DNA of 64,000 nucleotides from Chelativorans alearensis (GCF_010993735.1 NZ_WQNI01000007.1:126501-190500); one strand, 5' to 3'; counted from the first letter of the stretch, positions 8,181 through 16,261 are shown. The notes: generated by a model not told the origin, from the letters alone. Numbers and translations: made by a program.

Positions 8181-9056
8181 TTACACAAACCGCGCGCGGT
8201 ATTTGTCTAACCACTCGGCGGTTTTCGCAATGCCGCCGAATGGATAGAAATGTATATAGGTTTCTCCGTGCACGGCTCGATCTATAAGTTGCGAGTAGTC
8301 GTCGATTAACTTGTCGGGCCCTGCACTGGAAAGCAACTGCCTGAGAGAAAGCCCATACTTCATCAGCACCGAAGTCGAGGCGCCGACGCCGCACACTGCC
8401 GCGAAACGCACAAGTGTACTTACATTCGCCGGACCGGGAACGCCGATGCGAATGGGAGCCTCTATGCCATTCCGTCTCACGGCCTCTATCCAGCTCAGGA
8501 CGGGCTCCGCGCCAAACGCGAATTGCGTGATGATCGAGCAGTCGATGCCGCTATCCGCCAAAACGGCCTGTTTCTCACGAAGTGCGGCAGCAAGGTTTAC
8601 CTTTTCGAGCCTCGGATGACCCTCGGGATGGCCCGCAATGGCGATATGCCGGACGCCGTACTTCTCCATCAGGCCGCTTCGAAGCAATGTTGACGTGTCT
8701 GGAAACGGGCCGAGTGGTCGCTCAATATCTCCTGCAAGAACGAGCAAACTCTCCACCTGCGCTTGCTCTGCCAGCTCTGCAAGGAAACTCTCCAGTTCCA
8801 TGGCCGATTCGAAGCGACGCGCTGCAACATGCGGTACCGGCTCGTAACCCATATTCCGGATCATACGTGCTGCTCCAACTCTCGCATCACTCTCTTGAGA
8901 AGGCAGATGAGGGATCGACATGATGGCGCGTTCTGAAACGATGCCTTTGAGAAGGTGAAGCCGATGGGCATCACGCGCGGTTAGCTCCAGCGAAAATCCG
9001 TCAAGGACGCGTCGTTGTGCATCTTGATGATCACCAAGTATGGAAGCTGTTGTCAT
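8181..9056 (-). CDS. metF: Methylenetetrahydrofolate reductase family protein
   Basis: 291 residues with the MTHFR TIM-barrel pattern: FSLELTARDA near the start, the folate/flavin-barrel segments HVAARRFES and LLVLAGDI (about residues 76-108), IAIAGHPEGHP (about 137-147), the ITQFAF strand and the C-terminal HFYPFGG segment. It lies on the same strand downstream of ligM. In LigM pathways the methyl group removed from the aromatic becomes 5-methyl-THF, which an MTHFR oxidises back to 5,10-methylene-THF. That role fits the position; methionine biosynthesis is the alternative. The N-terminus is shorter than in housekeeping MetF. Confidence 0.85.
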   Translation of the reverse strand: MTTASILGDHQDAQRRVLDGFSLELTARDAHRLHLLKGIVSERAIMSIPHLPSQESDARVGAARMIRNMGYEPVPHVAARRFESAMELESFLAELAEQAQVESLLVLAGDIERPLGPFPDTSTLLRSGLMEKYGVRHIAIAGHPEGHPRLEKVNLAAALREKQAVLADSGIDCSIITQFAFGAEPVLSWIEAVRRNGIEAPIRIGVPGPANVSTLVRFAAVCGVGASTSVLMKYGLSLRQLLSSAGPDKLIDDYSQLIDRAVHGETYIHFYPFGGIAKTAEWLDKYRARFV

Positions 9057-9100
9057 AACACCGATCCTGATCTTGATCCGTGCGGCCTTGCTGCGTCGGT

Positions 9101-9262
9101 TCAGCTAAACACCACGGTCTTTCGGCCGTTGAGGAATATGCGGCGCTCTGCTGCCGCACGAACCGCTCGGGCAAGTACGAGCGCTTCCGTATCGCGCCCA
9201 ATCCTGATGAGATCCTTCGCCGTGGCGCGAACCGACTGCAACGCGATCTTTGGCGCGGAAGG
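9101..9262 (-). pseudogene. C-terminal remnant of formyltetrahydrofolate deformylase (purU)
   Basis: On the minus strand the frame from 9262 down to the stop at 9101-9103 reads about 53 residues containing TAKDLIRIGRDTEALVLARA and ERRIFLNGRKTVVF. This is the highly conserved PurU C-terminus (the GRDxExxVLARAV...LNGxxTVVF pattern). The N-terminal formyl-transferase domain is absent and a stop codon lies just upstream. It sits between ligM and the metF-like gene on the same strand, so the ancestral cluster probably held a one-carbon disposal enzyme there. The residual reading is seen directly; loss of function is inferred from truncation. Confidence 0.75.
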
Positions 9263-9326
9263 TCAAACAGGTAATTGGGTCGAGATACCACGCGGAGCCC
9301 CTACTGCAGAGTGTTCAGGTAGCCGT

Positions 9327-9348
9327 ATCCTCCCTTGTTGGGGAGGAT
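9327..9348. terminator. Hairpin downstream of ligM
   Basis: Perfect inverted repeat ATCCTCCC (9327-9334) / GGGAGGAT (9341-9348) with loop TTGTTG, 27 bases after the ligM stop on the minus strand. No T-run follows, so termination efficiency is uncertain. Confidence 0.5.
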
Positions 9349-9375
9349 GCGCGGCGCTTGGAGGGGAGGCGGCAG

Positions 9376-10791
9376 CTAGCTGATAGCCGCGCGTTTCAGC
9401 TTCTGCACCGACTGAGCGTAGGGAACCGGTGCCACCGTTGCGCGAACCTGCAACTGCTCGTGACGTTCGACATTCGGCTTGCGGGAGCCGCCTGCAGGCT
9501 CACCCCAGATTAGCAGGACCTGGGTGCCCAGTTCGGCGCTTGATGTTTCAAGCATCGCGAGTGACAGCATTTCGCCTTCGTTCGCGCTGTATCCGCAGTG
9601 ACAGGAGTGCCCTATCAGGCGGCCATCGGCAGTTCTGACCTCGTCGAACTGCGGCCATCCGTAATATGCGACCGGAAAGTCTAGGGCCTTGTATCTTGGC
9701 CCATCACCAAGCTGCGAGGCGAATATCTTCGCGACATCTTCTCTGTTCCAGACAAGGGTAACCTTCTTGCGCCGCTTCTCCAGGGGCAACGCCTCCAGCG
9801 CGTTGCGACCGATGAAGTCATGATCCAATTTTAGGATGTGCCCGTACCCGAGATCCCAGGGCGTCACATAGTAGTCTTCGATGTTGTCGACCAGGAAGCT
9901 GCCCGCGAGCTGCGCGTTGGCCTCCCACCCATTGCCGGAAAGCCATTCGCGGTAATCGCGAAGTTCCTCGCCCGTATAGATTCCCGGGAGAGGATACGGC
10001 ATCCAGCCGAACTCGAAAATCGTACTGAAATAGGTCTTGGTGCCTCCCTGCTTCAGGCCATACTTCTTCCCTGCGGTGAGCAGGGTGGATCGCACCGTGT
10101 CCATCTCGTCGTAAGGGCCGGAAAGCTCTGCTCCGAGATGGCCGGCCATGCCATGGCGCAACACAAGAACTTCGCAGCCCCCGATCTTGACCTTCGCAGT
10201 CCGAAAGAACGGGATCTCAGGCGCGCCGCCCTCTACGGCATCGTGGAAGATCTTCCCGGCGTGGGGACCTTCGAGCTGGAACCGATAGAACCACCGCCTT
10301 CCAGCAGGATTGTAGGGGGTCGGATCGTCGCGCTCGATTGTGACGTCGTAGCCGTCCCGCTCGGCATTGTACTGAACCCAGTTGAGCACCGGCATCCCGC
10401 TGATGAGCTCGAAAGTCTGATCCTCCAATCGATAAATCACGCAATCGCCGATAACGTGTCCGCGTGGCGTGCAGGCGACGAACTGCTTGGCGCGATCCGT
10501 CGTAAAGTTCGACAGGCTATTGATGCCCAAACGCTCAAGGAGGCGAAATGCATCGGGACCCTTGAGCAGCATCTCCGGCATATGGTGCGACTGGTCGAAC
10601 AGGATCGCGGACTCTCGCCATGCTCTCTGCTCATCACGCCAGTTCGTGAACTCGGGAGGGATATATGCCGCCGTCAGGCTCGTCCTAGCCCGGTAGTGAG
10701 GAGCCAGCGTGTCGTTGTAAAAGAACTCGACGAGGTTCGGTTTTTCGTCGATCAGATTCTGCAGCGACTTCCCGCCGTTTGCCTTTACCAT
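9376..10791 (-). CDS. ligM: LigM-type tetrahydrofolate-dependent aromatic O-demethylase
   Basis: 471 residues, the same size as LigM of Sphingobium SYK-6 (vanillate/3-O-methylgallate O-demethylase, GcvT fold). Matching blocks include NWRDEQRAWRESAILFDQ (50-67) followed by a paired His, FTTDRAKQFVACTPRGHVIGD, LRHGMAGHLGAELSGPY, IYTGEELRDYREWL, NIEDYYVTPWDLGYG and KLDHDFIGRNALEALP. The family transfers the methoxy methyl of vanillate-like acids to THF, giving 5-methyl-THF. The metF-like gene downstream would recycle the cofactor. The substrate (vanillate, 3-O-methylgallate or another methoxybenzoate) cannot be fixed from sequence. Confidence 0.9.
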   Translation of the reverse strand: MVKANGGKSLQNLIDEKPNLVEFFYNDTLAPHYRARTSLTAAYIPPEFTNWRDEQRAWRESAILFDQSHHMPEMLLKGPDAFRLLERLGINSLSNFTTDRAKQFVACTPRGHVIGDCVIYRLEDQTFELISGMPVLNWVQYNAERDGYDVTIERDDPTPYNPAGRRWFYRFQLEGPHAGKIFHDAVEGGAPEIPFFRTAKVKIGGCEVLVLRHGMAGHLGAELSGPYDEMDTVRSTLLTAGKKYGLKQGGTKTYFSTIFEFGWMPYPLPGIYTGEELRDYREWLSGNGWEANAQLAGSFLVDNIEDYYVTPWDLGYGHILKLDHDFIGRNALEALPLEKRRKKVTLVWNREDVAKIFASQLGDGPRYKALDFPVAYYGWPQFDEVRTADGRLIGHSCHCGYSANEGEMLSLAMLETSSAELGTQVLLIWGEPAGGSRKPNVERHEQLQVRATVAPVPYAQSVQKLKRAAIS

Positions 10792-11006
10792 GATGATCGA
10801 TCCCGCTCGATGTGACTAGTGCCTTGCCAAGGCCCATCAGGACAAGAGATCCTGACGGGATGATTTGACGCCATGGTCCACGGATCGGGAGGCTGTCGAA
10901 GCCGAAAGGCTGAGACGCTTTTGCGTCCAGCGGACCAGACGAAATCAGATGAGCGCACGCGTCTGAATGAACGCACCTGTTCGGCGCGGGATCTATGGCG
11001 ATGCAT
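10785..11006 (-). other. Short open frame with a strong ribosome binding site, doubtful gene
   Basis: An ATG at 11006 (minus strand) follows a near-perfect Shine-Dalgarno, GGGAGGAGAG. The 73-residue product is Arg/Ser-rich, lacks any recognisable domain, and its stop overlaps the ligM start. It may be a leader peptide, or a surviving start region of a gene lost when ligM was joined here. Without homologues I would not treat it as a real protein. Confidence 0.2.
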
Positions 11007-11020
11007 CTCTCCTCCCGTAA

Positions 11021-11057
11021 GCAACAGTTAGGTTGCATATCCGATTTCGTTCGGATA
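11021..11057. promoter_or_regulatory. Paired inverted repeats in the ligM/marR divergent region (candidate MarR operator)
   Basis: Two adjacent palindromes: GCAAC (11021-11025) / GTTGC (11032-11036), and the perfect TATCCGA (11038-11044) / TCGGATA (11051-11057) with a 6-base spacer. They lie between the divergent ligM and marR genes, where a MarR dimer would be expected to bind. The 396-base gap holds no other recognisable gene apart from the doubtful short frame. Confidence 0.5.
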
Positions 11058-11187
11058 CCTGACTATATCGTTGTCGGAATCGACGTGTCAATCCTTTCGC
11101 CGCCGGAGTGGAAAAATCCGCACGATCGGCCTATCGGTAAAGTCGGAGCGATCGAATTCGGCGAAACCTGATTCAAGAAGAGCAGCG

Positions 11188-11655
11188 ATGAAACTTAGGA
11201 ATTCCTGGCGTCGTAACAATATCGGGCGTCGAATGAATGAAGCCGTTCGGATATTTGAAGCGCGTATTGTGGAAAACCTGCGCGCAAATGGGCATGACGA
11301 ACTTACGGTTGCGCATATCAACCTGACACGAAACCTCGACGAGGAGGGCACGCGTCTTACGGAGTTGGCACGACGTGCATCGATGACGAAGCAATCCATG
11401 AGCGAACTCGTCGATCAGGTCGAACGAACCGGCCTCATCGAGAAGAGACCAGATCCCACGGATGGCCGCGCAAAACTCGTTTGCTTCACCGATAAAGGAT
11501 TTGCATGGCTGGAGGTGTTCCATCGCAGCCTTGAGGTTGCCGAAAGTGAAATGCGCGCTGAACTTGGCTCCGCGATGGTCGATGTGATGGTGGAAGTGCT
11601 TGCCAAGTATGTCGAGTCTCGTGAGAGCCAACCAGAGGAGGGGATCGAGCCCTGA
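11188..11655 (+). CDS. MarR-family transcriptional regulator
   Basis: 155 residues from the ATG at 11188, preceded by AGAAGAGC; a longer frame starting at 11071 runs through the operator region and is rejected. Winged-helix features: LTELARRASMTKQSMSELVDQ (recognition helix region, about 59-79) and the wing EKRPDPTDGRAKLVCFTDKG (about 86-105). Divergent from the demethylase genes, so it probably controls ligM and itself, with the 11038-11057 palindrome as operator (inference). A truncated relative sharing the same N-terminal plan lies at 54665. Confidence 0.85.
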   Translation: MKLRNSWRRNNIGRRMNEAVRIFEARIVENLRANGHDELTVAHINLTRNLDEEGTRLTELARRASMTKQSMSELVDQVERTGLIEKRPDPTDGRAKLVCFTDKGFAWLEVFHRSLEVAESEMRAELGSAMVDVMVEVLAKYVESRESQPEEGIEP

Positions 11656-11754
11656 CAAATAATCCGGTACCCTTACCAACTCCGCGGAGCTTGGGGGGAA
11701 GTGTTGTTGACGGTGACCATGTTCGATCTCGCTGTTTCGGGAGGCGAGCGTTTG

Positions 11755-11845
11755 GTCTCACGATGGGTTCCACGATGCCCAACAACAGCACAAAGCCAGC
11801 GCAATTGATGAGGGCATCAATCCCGAGTGTCTGAAACGCTTCGAT
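11755..11845 (-). pseudogene. Possible short-chain dehydrogenase fragment
   Basis: On the minus strand this frame reads about 30 residues including AFQTLGIDALINCAGF and LLGIVEP, which resemble the SDR segment around the NNAG motif. Sequence on both sides loses the similarity. Together with the FAH fragment just upstream it suggests a decayed operon between marR and the TRAP genes. Weak evidence, one short match. Confidence 0.3.
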
Positions 11846-11916
11846 TGATAATGTAGTTTAGATTCAATAGTTTCGTGACCTTTCGGACACTTCGTCCTTG
11901 AAGATTTTATTGCTGC

Positions 11917-12197
11917 TCAACGCGGCGCGATGGCCGCCGTGGTTGGCTTCATGAACAGGACCGGATTTGCGGGCTGTTCCTTGCCCGTCTCGTCGGTGTG
12001 CGCCTTATAGTTATACGCCACCCTGAAAATTCGTGGACGTTCGACCGGGCAAAGAACCTTTACGGAACTTGCCTCGTCTAGCTCACCTGTTCGGCTTATC
12101 TTGTCGAAGGGTGACCCTTCGAGCCGTTCAAGGGTTCCGTCATTTCCCACAACGCCATAAGAGACACGCCCCGCGACCTATATCTGACAATCTTCAC
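11917..12197 (-). pseudogene. Fumarylacetoacetate-hydrolase-family gene, N-terminal remnant with frameshift
   Basis: The minus-strand frame 12150-11917 encodes GTLERLEGSPF, the DUF2437-like N-terminal domain, then RIFRVAYNYKAHTDETGK and NPVLFMKPTTA, the conserved entrance to the FAH catalytic domain, and then stops. A possible start (GTG at 12195-12197, VKIVRYRS) lies in another frame and joins by a shift near 12170. The catalytic metal-binding region is entirely missing. Such hydrolases usually end aromatic ring-cleavage pathways, so this may be a relic of an older pathway in the aromatic section. Confidence 0.7.
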
Positions 12198-12232
12198 TTT
12201 TCGCTCAAGGAGCGGGATCACCCAGGACCGCC

Positions 12233-12249
12233 GATCGCGGAGCGCGATC
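12233..12249. terminator. Short hairpin beyond the TRAP operon
   Basis: Perfect inverted repeat GATCGCG (12233-12239) / CGCGATC (12243-12249) around GAG, about 37 bases past the dctM stop on the minus strand. No T-run. Possible weak terminator. Confidence 0.35.
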
Positions 12250-12285
12250 ACTCCCACGACCGCGCCGGAAGGATCATGGAGCGGC

Positions 12286-13572
12286 CTACATCAGCAGTTG
12301 CGGCACGATCAGAACGATCTGCGGGACGAATGTCAAAAGGAACAGGATACCGAGCAGAGTGAGGAGGAAGGGCCAAGCCTCTCTGACATAGTCCTCCAGC
12401 TTCACATTGGCGATGGACGTGGTGATGAACATCATCGTTCCGAAGGGCGGCGTGAAGCCGGCGATCGTCAGGTTTATGGACATGACGATGCCGAAATGCA
12501 CCGGGTCTATGCCCGCCGCCTTTATGACGGGAACGAAGATCGGCGCCAGCAGGATCATCGCCGCGCCGCCCTCGAAGAAGCAACCCACGACCAGAAGGAT
12601 GAGGTTGATGACGAGAAGAAGCATCCATGGATTTTCGATATTCTCCACCAGAGCGGCGGAGATTGCGTTTGGGATCCCCTCCCAGGTCAGATAGCTGCCG
12701 AAGGCGGCAGCCGCGCCAATGATGAACATGACGCCGGCCGTCGCCACCACCGATTCCAGCAGGATGGCCGGGATGTGTTCCCATTTCAGCTTGCGGTAGA
12801 CGACGATGCCGACGATGACGGCGTAGAGCACCGATACGGCACCAGCCTCCGTCGGCGTGAAAGCGCCGAAGCGCAGCCCCATGAGAATGCCGAAGGGCAG
12901 GAACAGCGCCCAGATCGAATCGAGCGCCTGGCGGCCTATCTGGGCAAGGCTGGTCCTCTTGTCGCGCGTGGCCGCATAGTTGCGCCGCCGTGCGACGATA
13001 GACACGGTGATCATCAGGCCGGCGCACAGGATCAGGCCGGGCAGGTAGCCGGCGAAGAACATGCGGGCGATGGAAACGTCCGACACGAGCGCGTAGAGAA
13101 TGAGAATGATGCCGGGCGGAATGATCGGCGTGATGCAGGACGACGCTGCGGTGACGACCGTGGAGAAGCCCCTGGAATAGCCCAGCTTGGTCATTTCCGG
13201 CACGACGACCTTGGTCTGCATGGCAGCGTCGGCATTGGCCGAACCCGACAGGCCGCCCATCAGCGCGCTCAACAGTACGTTCACCTGTCCCATGCCGCCG
13301 CGCATGTGGCCGACCAGCATTTCCGCCAGTTTCATCAGCTTCTCGGTGATGCCGGCATAGTTGAACACCACGCCGGCGCAGGCGAAAAAGGGAATGGCCA
13401 GATAGGGAAAGGACTCCGTCGACGCCACCAGCCTCTGGATGACCAGTTCCACCGGGAAGGTCGTGTTGATGAGCGCAAAATAGAGGGCCGTCGAAATCAC
13501 CATCGCGAAGGCGACCGGGATGCGCATGAAGAACAGGACGAACAGGACGATTGCCGGGATATAGGGGGTCAT
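12286..13572 (-). CDS. dctM: TRAP transporter large permease (DctM)
   Basis: 428 residues from ATG 13572 (a GTG at 13611 would add 13 residues before the hydrophobic start). The polytopic DctM pattern is clear: PYIPAIVLFVLFFMRIPVAFAM, LSGSANADA, PPGIILILYALVSDVSIARMFFAGYLPG, FTPTEAGAVSVLYA and the conserved C-terminal NLTIAGFTPPFGTMMF. It is the Na+-coupled translocating subunit of a TRAP importer with the DctQ and DctP encoded just upstream. By family these carry C4-dicarboxylates, sugar acids and related anions. Confidence 0.93.
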   Translation of the reverse strand: MTPYIPAIVLFVLFFMRIPVAFAMVISTALYFALINTTFPVELVIQRLVASTESFPYLAIPFFACAGVVFNYAGITEKLMKLAEMLVGHMRGGMGQVNVLLSALMGGLSGSANADAAMQTKVVVPEMTKLGYSRGFSTVVTAASSCITPIIPPGIILILYALVSDVSIARMFFAGYLPGLILCAGLMITVSIVARRRNYAATRDKRTSLAQIGRQALDSIWALFLPFGILMGLRFGAFTPTEAGAVSVLYAVIVGIVVYRKLKWEHIPAILLESVVATAGVMFIIGAAAAFGSYLTWEGIPNAISAALVENIENPWMLLLVINLILLVVGCFFEGGAAMILLAPIFVPVIKAAGIDPVHFGIVMSINLTIAGFTPPFGTMMFITTSIANVKLEDYVREAWPFLLTLLGILFLLTFVPQIVLIVPQLLM

Positions 13573-13629
13573 GGCCTTGCCGGATGCGTGTGGAATTTCG
13601 ACGGTGTACACCGGTTGAATGGGACGGAC

Positions 13630-14163
13630 CTAAACATTCAGACGGCTCTCGGTTTCATCCGGTTCGGCCAGCGCCAAATCCATTTCTGCGCCGCCGCTAA
13701 TTGCCTGAACAAGGAATACGGCGCTGTAGACGGTCATGAGGCCGAAGGCGGTGGTCGGCGCGATGTTCACGTAGAAATAGGGGTACTCGAGAAAGGCCGA
13801 GCGGCGCACCCAACTGCCCTGTGAAAGGTACCAGCCCAGATAGCAGAAATAAGCATTTGCGGCAGTCAGCAGGGCGAAATTGAACACCATTACGGCATGG
13901 CGAATGCCTTGCGGCAGACGGTCGACAAGCACGGTCACCGAGATCAGCCCGTGGCGGCGGTAGAGCCAACTGGCGCCAAAAAACACGGAGTACGCGAAAC
14001 CCAGATAGGCGATCTCCTCGGCGAAGGGCAGGGAGATCAGGAGGAAATAGCGCAGAAGCACGTTGACGATGATGATGCCGAGCATCAGCACAAAAGCGAT
14101 TTCGCTGATCATCAGATCAAAGTTGCGCAACATCCACTTCATCGTTCGCCCAATCCTCGTCAT
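13630..14163 (-). CDS. dctQ: TRAP transporter small permease (DctQ)
   Basis: 177 residues from the ATG at 14163; an upstream GTG frame would add 12 residues. Four membrane helices are expected, with the DctQ landmark FAEEIAYLGFAYSVFFGASWLYRR (about 47-70) followed by HGLISVTVLVDRLP. It partners DctM in the membrane. Order dctP-dctQ-dctM on the minus strand, with a strong hairpin between dctP and dctQ. Confidence 0.9.
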   Translation of the reverse strand: MTRIGRTMKWMLRNFDLMISEIAFVLMLGIIIVNVLLRYFLLISLPFAEEIAYLGFAYSVFFGASWLYRRHGLISVTVLVDRLPQGIRHAVMVFNFALLTAANAYFCYLGWYLSQGSWVRRSAFLEYPYFYVNIAPTTAFGLMTVYSAVFLVQAISGGAEMDLALAEPDETESRLNV

Positions 14164-14204
14164 AACCGTTCTGCCTGCGCGCGAACGAACCACCCACAAG
14201 CCAT

Positions 14205-14232
14205 CTCCCGCCGCCGCGACGGGCGGCGGGAG
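14205..14232. terminator. Strong intercistronic hairpin between dctP and dctQ
   Basis: Perfect 11-bp stem CTCCCGCCGCC (14205-14215) / GGCGGCGGGAG (14222-14232), loop GCGACG, directly after the dctP stop. Likely protects or partly terminates the dctP message so that the binding protein outnumbers the permease. Confidence 0.65.
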
Positions 14233-14241
14233 AGTGCATTG

Positions 14242-15246
14242 TCAGTTTGATTTGATTGCTTCAAGCATCTGGTCGTACAGGCCGGGCGTCCACTCGGGGA
14301 AAGCCTCGCTGACATTGGCGGCCGCTTCGATGAAGCCGGACTTGTCCACATCATCGTGGAAGGTGACGCCTTCGGCTTCGAGCTTCTCGCGGTATTCTTT
14401 TTCGATACCCCGGATTTGCTCCGCGCGCACGGCCGGGTAGGAGCGACCCACCGTGTCGAGCGCTTCCTGCGCCTTGGGCGGGAGCGAGTCGTAGAGCTGC
14501 TGCGACATGATGATGGAGGTGCTGGCCACCAGATGCTCCGTCATGTTGATGTGCTTGCGAAGCTCGTGGAACTTGGTGGAATAGAGCACGTTAAGGGGAG
14601 ATTCTGCGCAGTCGGCCACGCCTTGCGACAGAGCGGTATAGACCTCGGTCCAGGCCGTGTTGACGGTGATGCCGCCAAGCACCTTGCCGACCTCGTTCCA
14701 CATCTTGGTGGGCGCATTGCGCACTTTCAGATCGGCCGCCTCCTCGCGCTTCAACACCGGCTGGTCGCACATCAGGTTGCGCGTGCCGAAATAGACGAGT
14801 GTGAGGATGCGCAGGCCCTTCTCGTTCAGCTCCTTTTCCATGCGCTGGCCGATTTCCGACTTCCATGCCTTCTCGATGTCGCGGGGTTCCTTGAACAGAT
14901 ACGGATTCATAAAGACCGCGTAGTCCGCCACATAGTTGGACAGGTGGCTCGGGTCGGAATCCTGCAGGACCGGCGCGCCGCGCGAGATCGCCTCGATCAT
15001 GTCGGTGGTCTTGCCGAGCGTTTCAGTCGGGTAGACCTCAACCTTGAGTGTGCCTTCGGAGGCTTTCTCGATGTCCTTGGCGAAGTCCTGCCAGTAGGCA
15101 AAGACCGGGTCCTGATTGGAGATCACCAGGTTCATCTTGAGCGTGGTGGGCTCCTGTGCCTGGGCGGCAAAGCCGCCGAAGGCGACGGCCAGGCAAAGGC
15201 CGGCTGCGGTGGCCATGCGGCCGAACATACGTCGGGTATATTGCAT
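14242..15246 (-). CDS. dctP: TRAP transporter substrate-binding protein (DctP)
   Basis: 334 residues. The start at ATG 15246 is fixed by a perfect Shine-Dalgarno, GGAGGAG with a 4-base spacer; a further upstream frame is ignored. Signal peptide QYTRRMFGRMATAAGLCLA then AQAQEPTT, followed by TLKMNLVISNQDPVFAYW. The family landmark KLRV-like segment DLKVRNAPTKMWNEVGKVLG with the Arg that salt-bridges the substrate carboxylate is at about 160-180. It binds an organic acid in the periplasm. The GntR-type palindrome at 15530 lies about 285 bases upstream of this start. Confidence 0.92.
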   Translation of the reverse strand: MQYTRRMFGRMATAAGLCLAVAFGGFAAQAQEPTTLKMNLVISNQDPVFAYWQDFAKDIEKASEGTLKVEVYPTETLGKTTDMIEAISRGAPVLQDSDPSHLSNYVADYAVFMNPYLFKEPRDIEKAWKSEIGQRMEKELNEKGLRILTLVYFGTRNLMCDQPVLKREEAADLKVRNAPTKMWNEVGKVLGGITVNTAWTEVYTALSQGVADCAESPLNVLYSTKFHELRKHINMTEHLVASTSIIMSQQLYDSLPPKAQEALDTVGRSYPAVRAEQIRGIEKEYREKLEAEGVTFHDDVDKSGFIEAAANVSEAFPEWTPGLYDQMLEAIKSN

Positions 15247-15529
15247 TCTTCTCCTCCACAAATGTCACGCAGCTCACGATTGGAACGGCGCTGTTCCGGT
15301 TCATTCCGTCAACTTGGAAAGACATGTCGGGCCATAGGCCTGCGAATGTACAATTCCTCCCATCCGGCGCCAGAAAGACTGTTGGCCTTCTTGCGTCTCG
15401 GTGCCCGTTCATACGCAAAGCAAGACAGGGCGATCCAGCGACGATGCGGGTCTTATTGAATCCTTTTCACCGTTCGCCTTGTGATGACGCCGATGCGCTC
15501 CCACCCGACATCAATGCATCATGGAGGAT

Positions 15530-15545
15530 ATATGATGCATGATAT
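15530..15545. promoter_or_regulatory. Candidate GntR operator, copy 1 (upstream of dctPQM)
   Basis: ATATGATGCATGATAT, a near-palindrome (only the two G positions break symmetry). The identical 16-mer recurs at 21367 and with one change at 26064, each in front of a different transcription unit of the same module. The rest of the 395-base gap between dctP and the GST gene (15247-15641) shows no gene. Confidence 0.7.
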
Positions 15546-15641
15546 TCCCTTGAGTCAAGGAATAATGCGCACCCTTATGGGCAAGTTGCGATGCGGCTTG
15601 CGGAGTGATGGTGGCCCGTACCGCGCCTGCGCGGAAAGCCG

Positions 15642-16232
15642 TCAGGCAGGGAAGCGCGTATTTTCCATGGAAGGGCGCGCGGCGAAAGCGCTGTTCCATG
15701 CAGCCAGTCTGGGTCGCGTCGCCGACCAGTCGTCGCCGGGATGGCGAAACGCGACATAGTGGAGCGCGCAGGAAATCGCGATGGTTCCCAGATCGACGCC
15801 GGCAAGCCGGTCCGTCGACGCTTCGAGATGGTCGAGTATCTGCGTCATCGAGCGGATATAAAGCGCCAGCCTTTCCGGCGATTGCTGTTCAGCCGGCCGC
15901 ATTTGCTCGCCGCGGCGCGGCACGGCGGCATCCATCAGACCATCGCCCAAGGCTTGCAGTGTCAGAACTTCCCAGCGTTCCTCGCCGGAGGCGGGCAGCA
16001 GGCGCGGGCCATAGGTTACGTCGAGATATTCGCAGATGACCGGGCTGTCGAAGAGCACGCGTCCCGTATCGAGCTGGAGCGCGGGAACGCGATGCACCGG
16101 ATTGATTGCGCCGTAATTACTCTCCGGCGCGGCCGCGTTGGTTTCCACCAATTCCAGATCGACGCCCAACTCGGCGGCGGCAACGCGCACCTTGCGCACA
16201 TAGGGCGATGTCTTTGCATAAAAAAGCTTCAT
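15642..16232 (-). CDS. Glutathione S-transferase family protein
   Basis: 196 residues. The thioredoxin-like N-terminal domain is clear: KLFYAKTSPYVRKVRVAAAE with the catalytic Ser9/Pro10/Tyr11 region, NPVHRVPALQL containing the cis-Pro, and FDSPVICEYLD with the glutathione-gamma-glutamyl-binding SPV motif. A helical C-terminal domain follows. It is encoded 29 bases downstream of the GntR regulator in a minus-strand operon that begins with the shikimate-dehydrogenase-like gene. Substrate unknown; it may isomerise or dehalogenate a pathway intermediate, or detoxify. Confidence 0.88.
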   Translation of the reverse strand: MKLFYAKTSPYVRKVRVAAAELGVDLELVETNAAAPESNYGAINPVHRVPALQLDTGRVLFDSPVICEYLDVTYGPRLLPASGEERWEVLTLQALGDGLMDAAVPRRGEQMRPAEQQSPERLALYIRSMTQILDHLEASTDRLAGVDLGTIAISCALHYVAFRHPGDDWSATRPRLAAWNSAFAARPSMENTRFPA

Positions 16233-16261
16233 GAAGTCTCCTGCGGGTTGATCGGCAGGCC

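Noticed and set aside
12298-13824. 508-codon plus-strand open frame opposite dctM/dctQ
   Set aside because: Its product is low-complexity and charged (His/Asp/Arg-rich) and mirrors the third codon position of a clear DctM/DctQ pair on the other strand. No ribosome binding site or domain.
15247-15529. Leader gene or riboswitch in the long dctP leader
   Set aside because: No conserved RNA motif or peptide could be recognised by eye; a covariance-model search would be needed.
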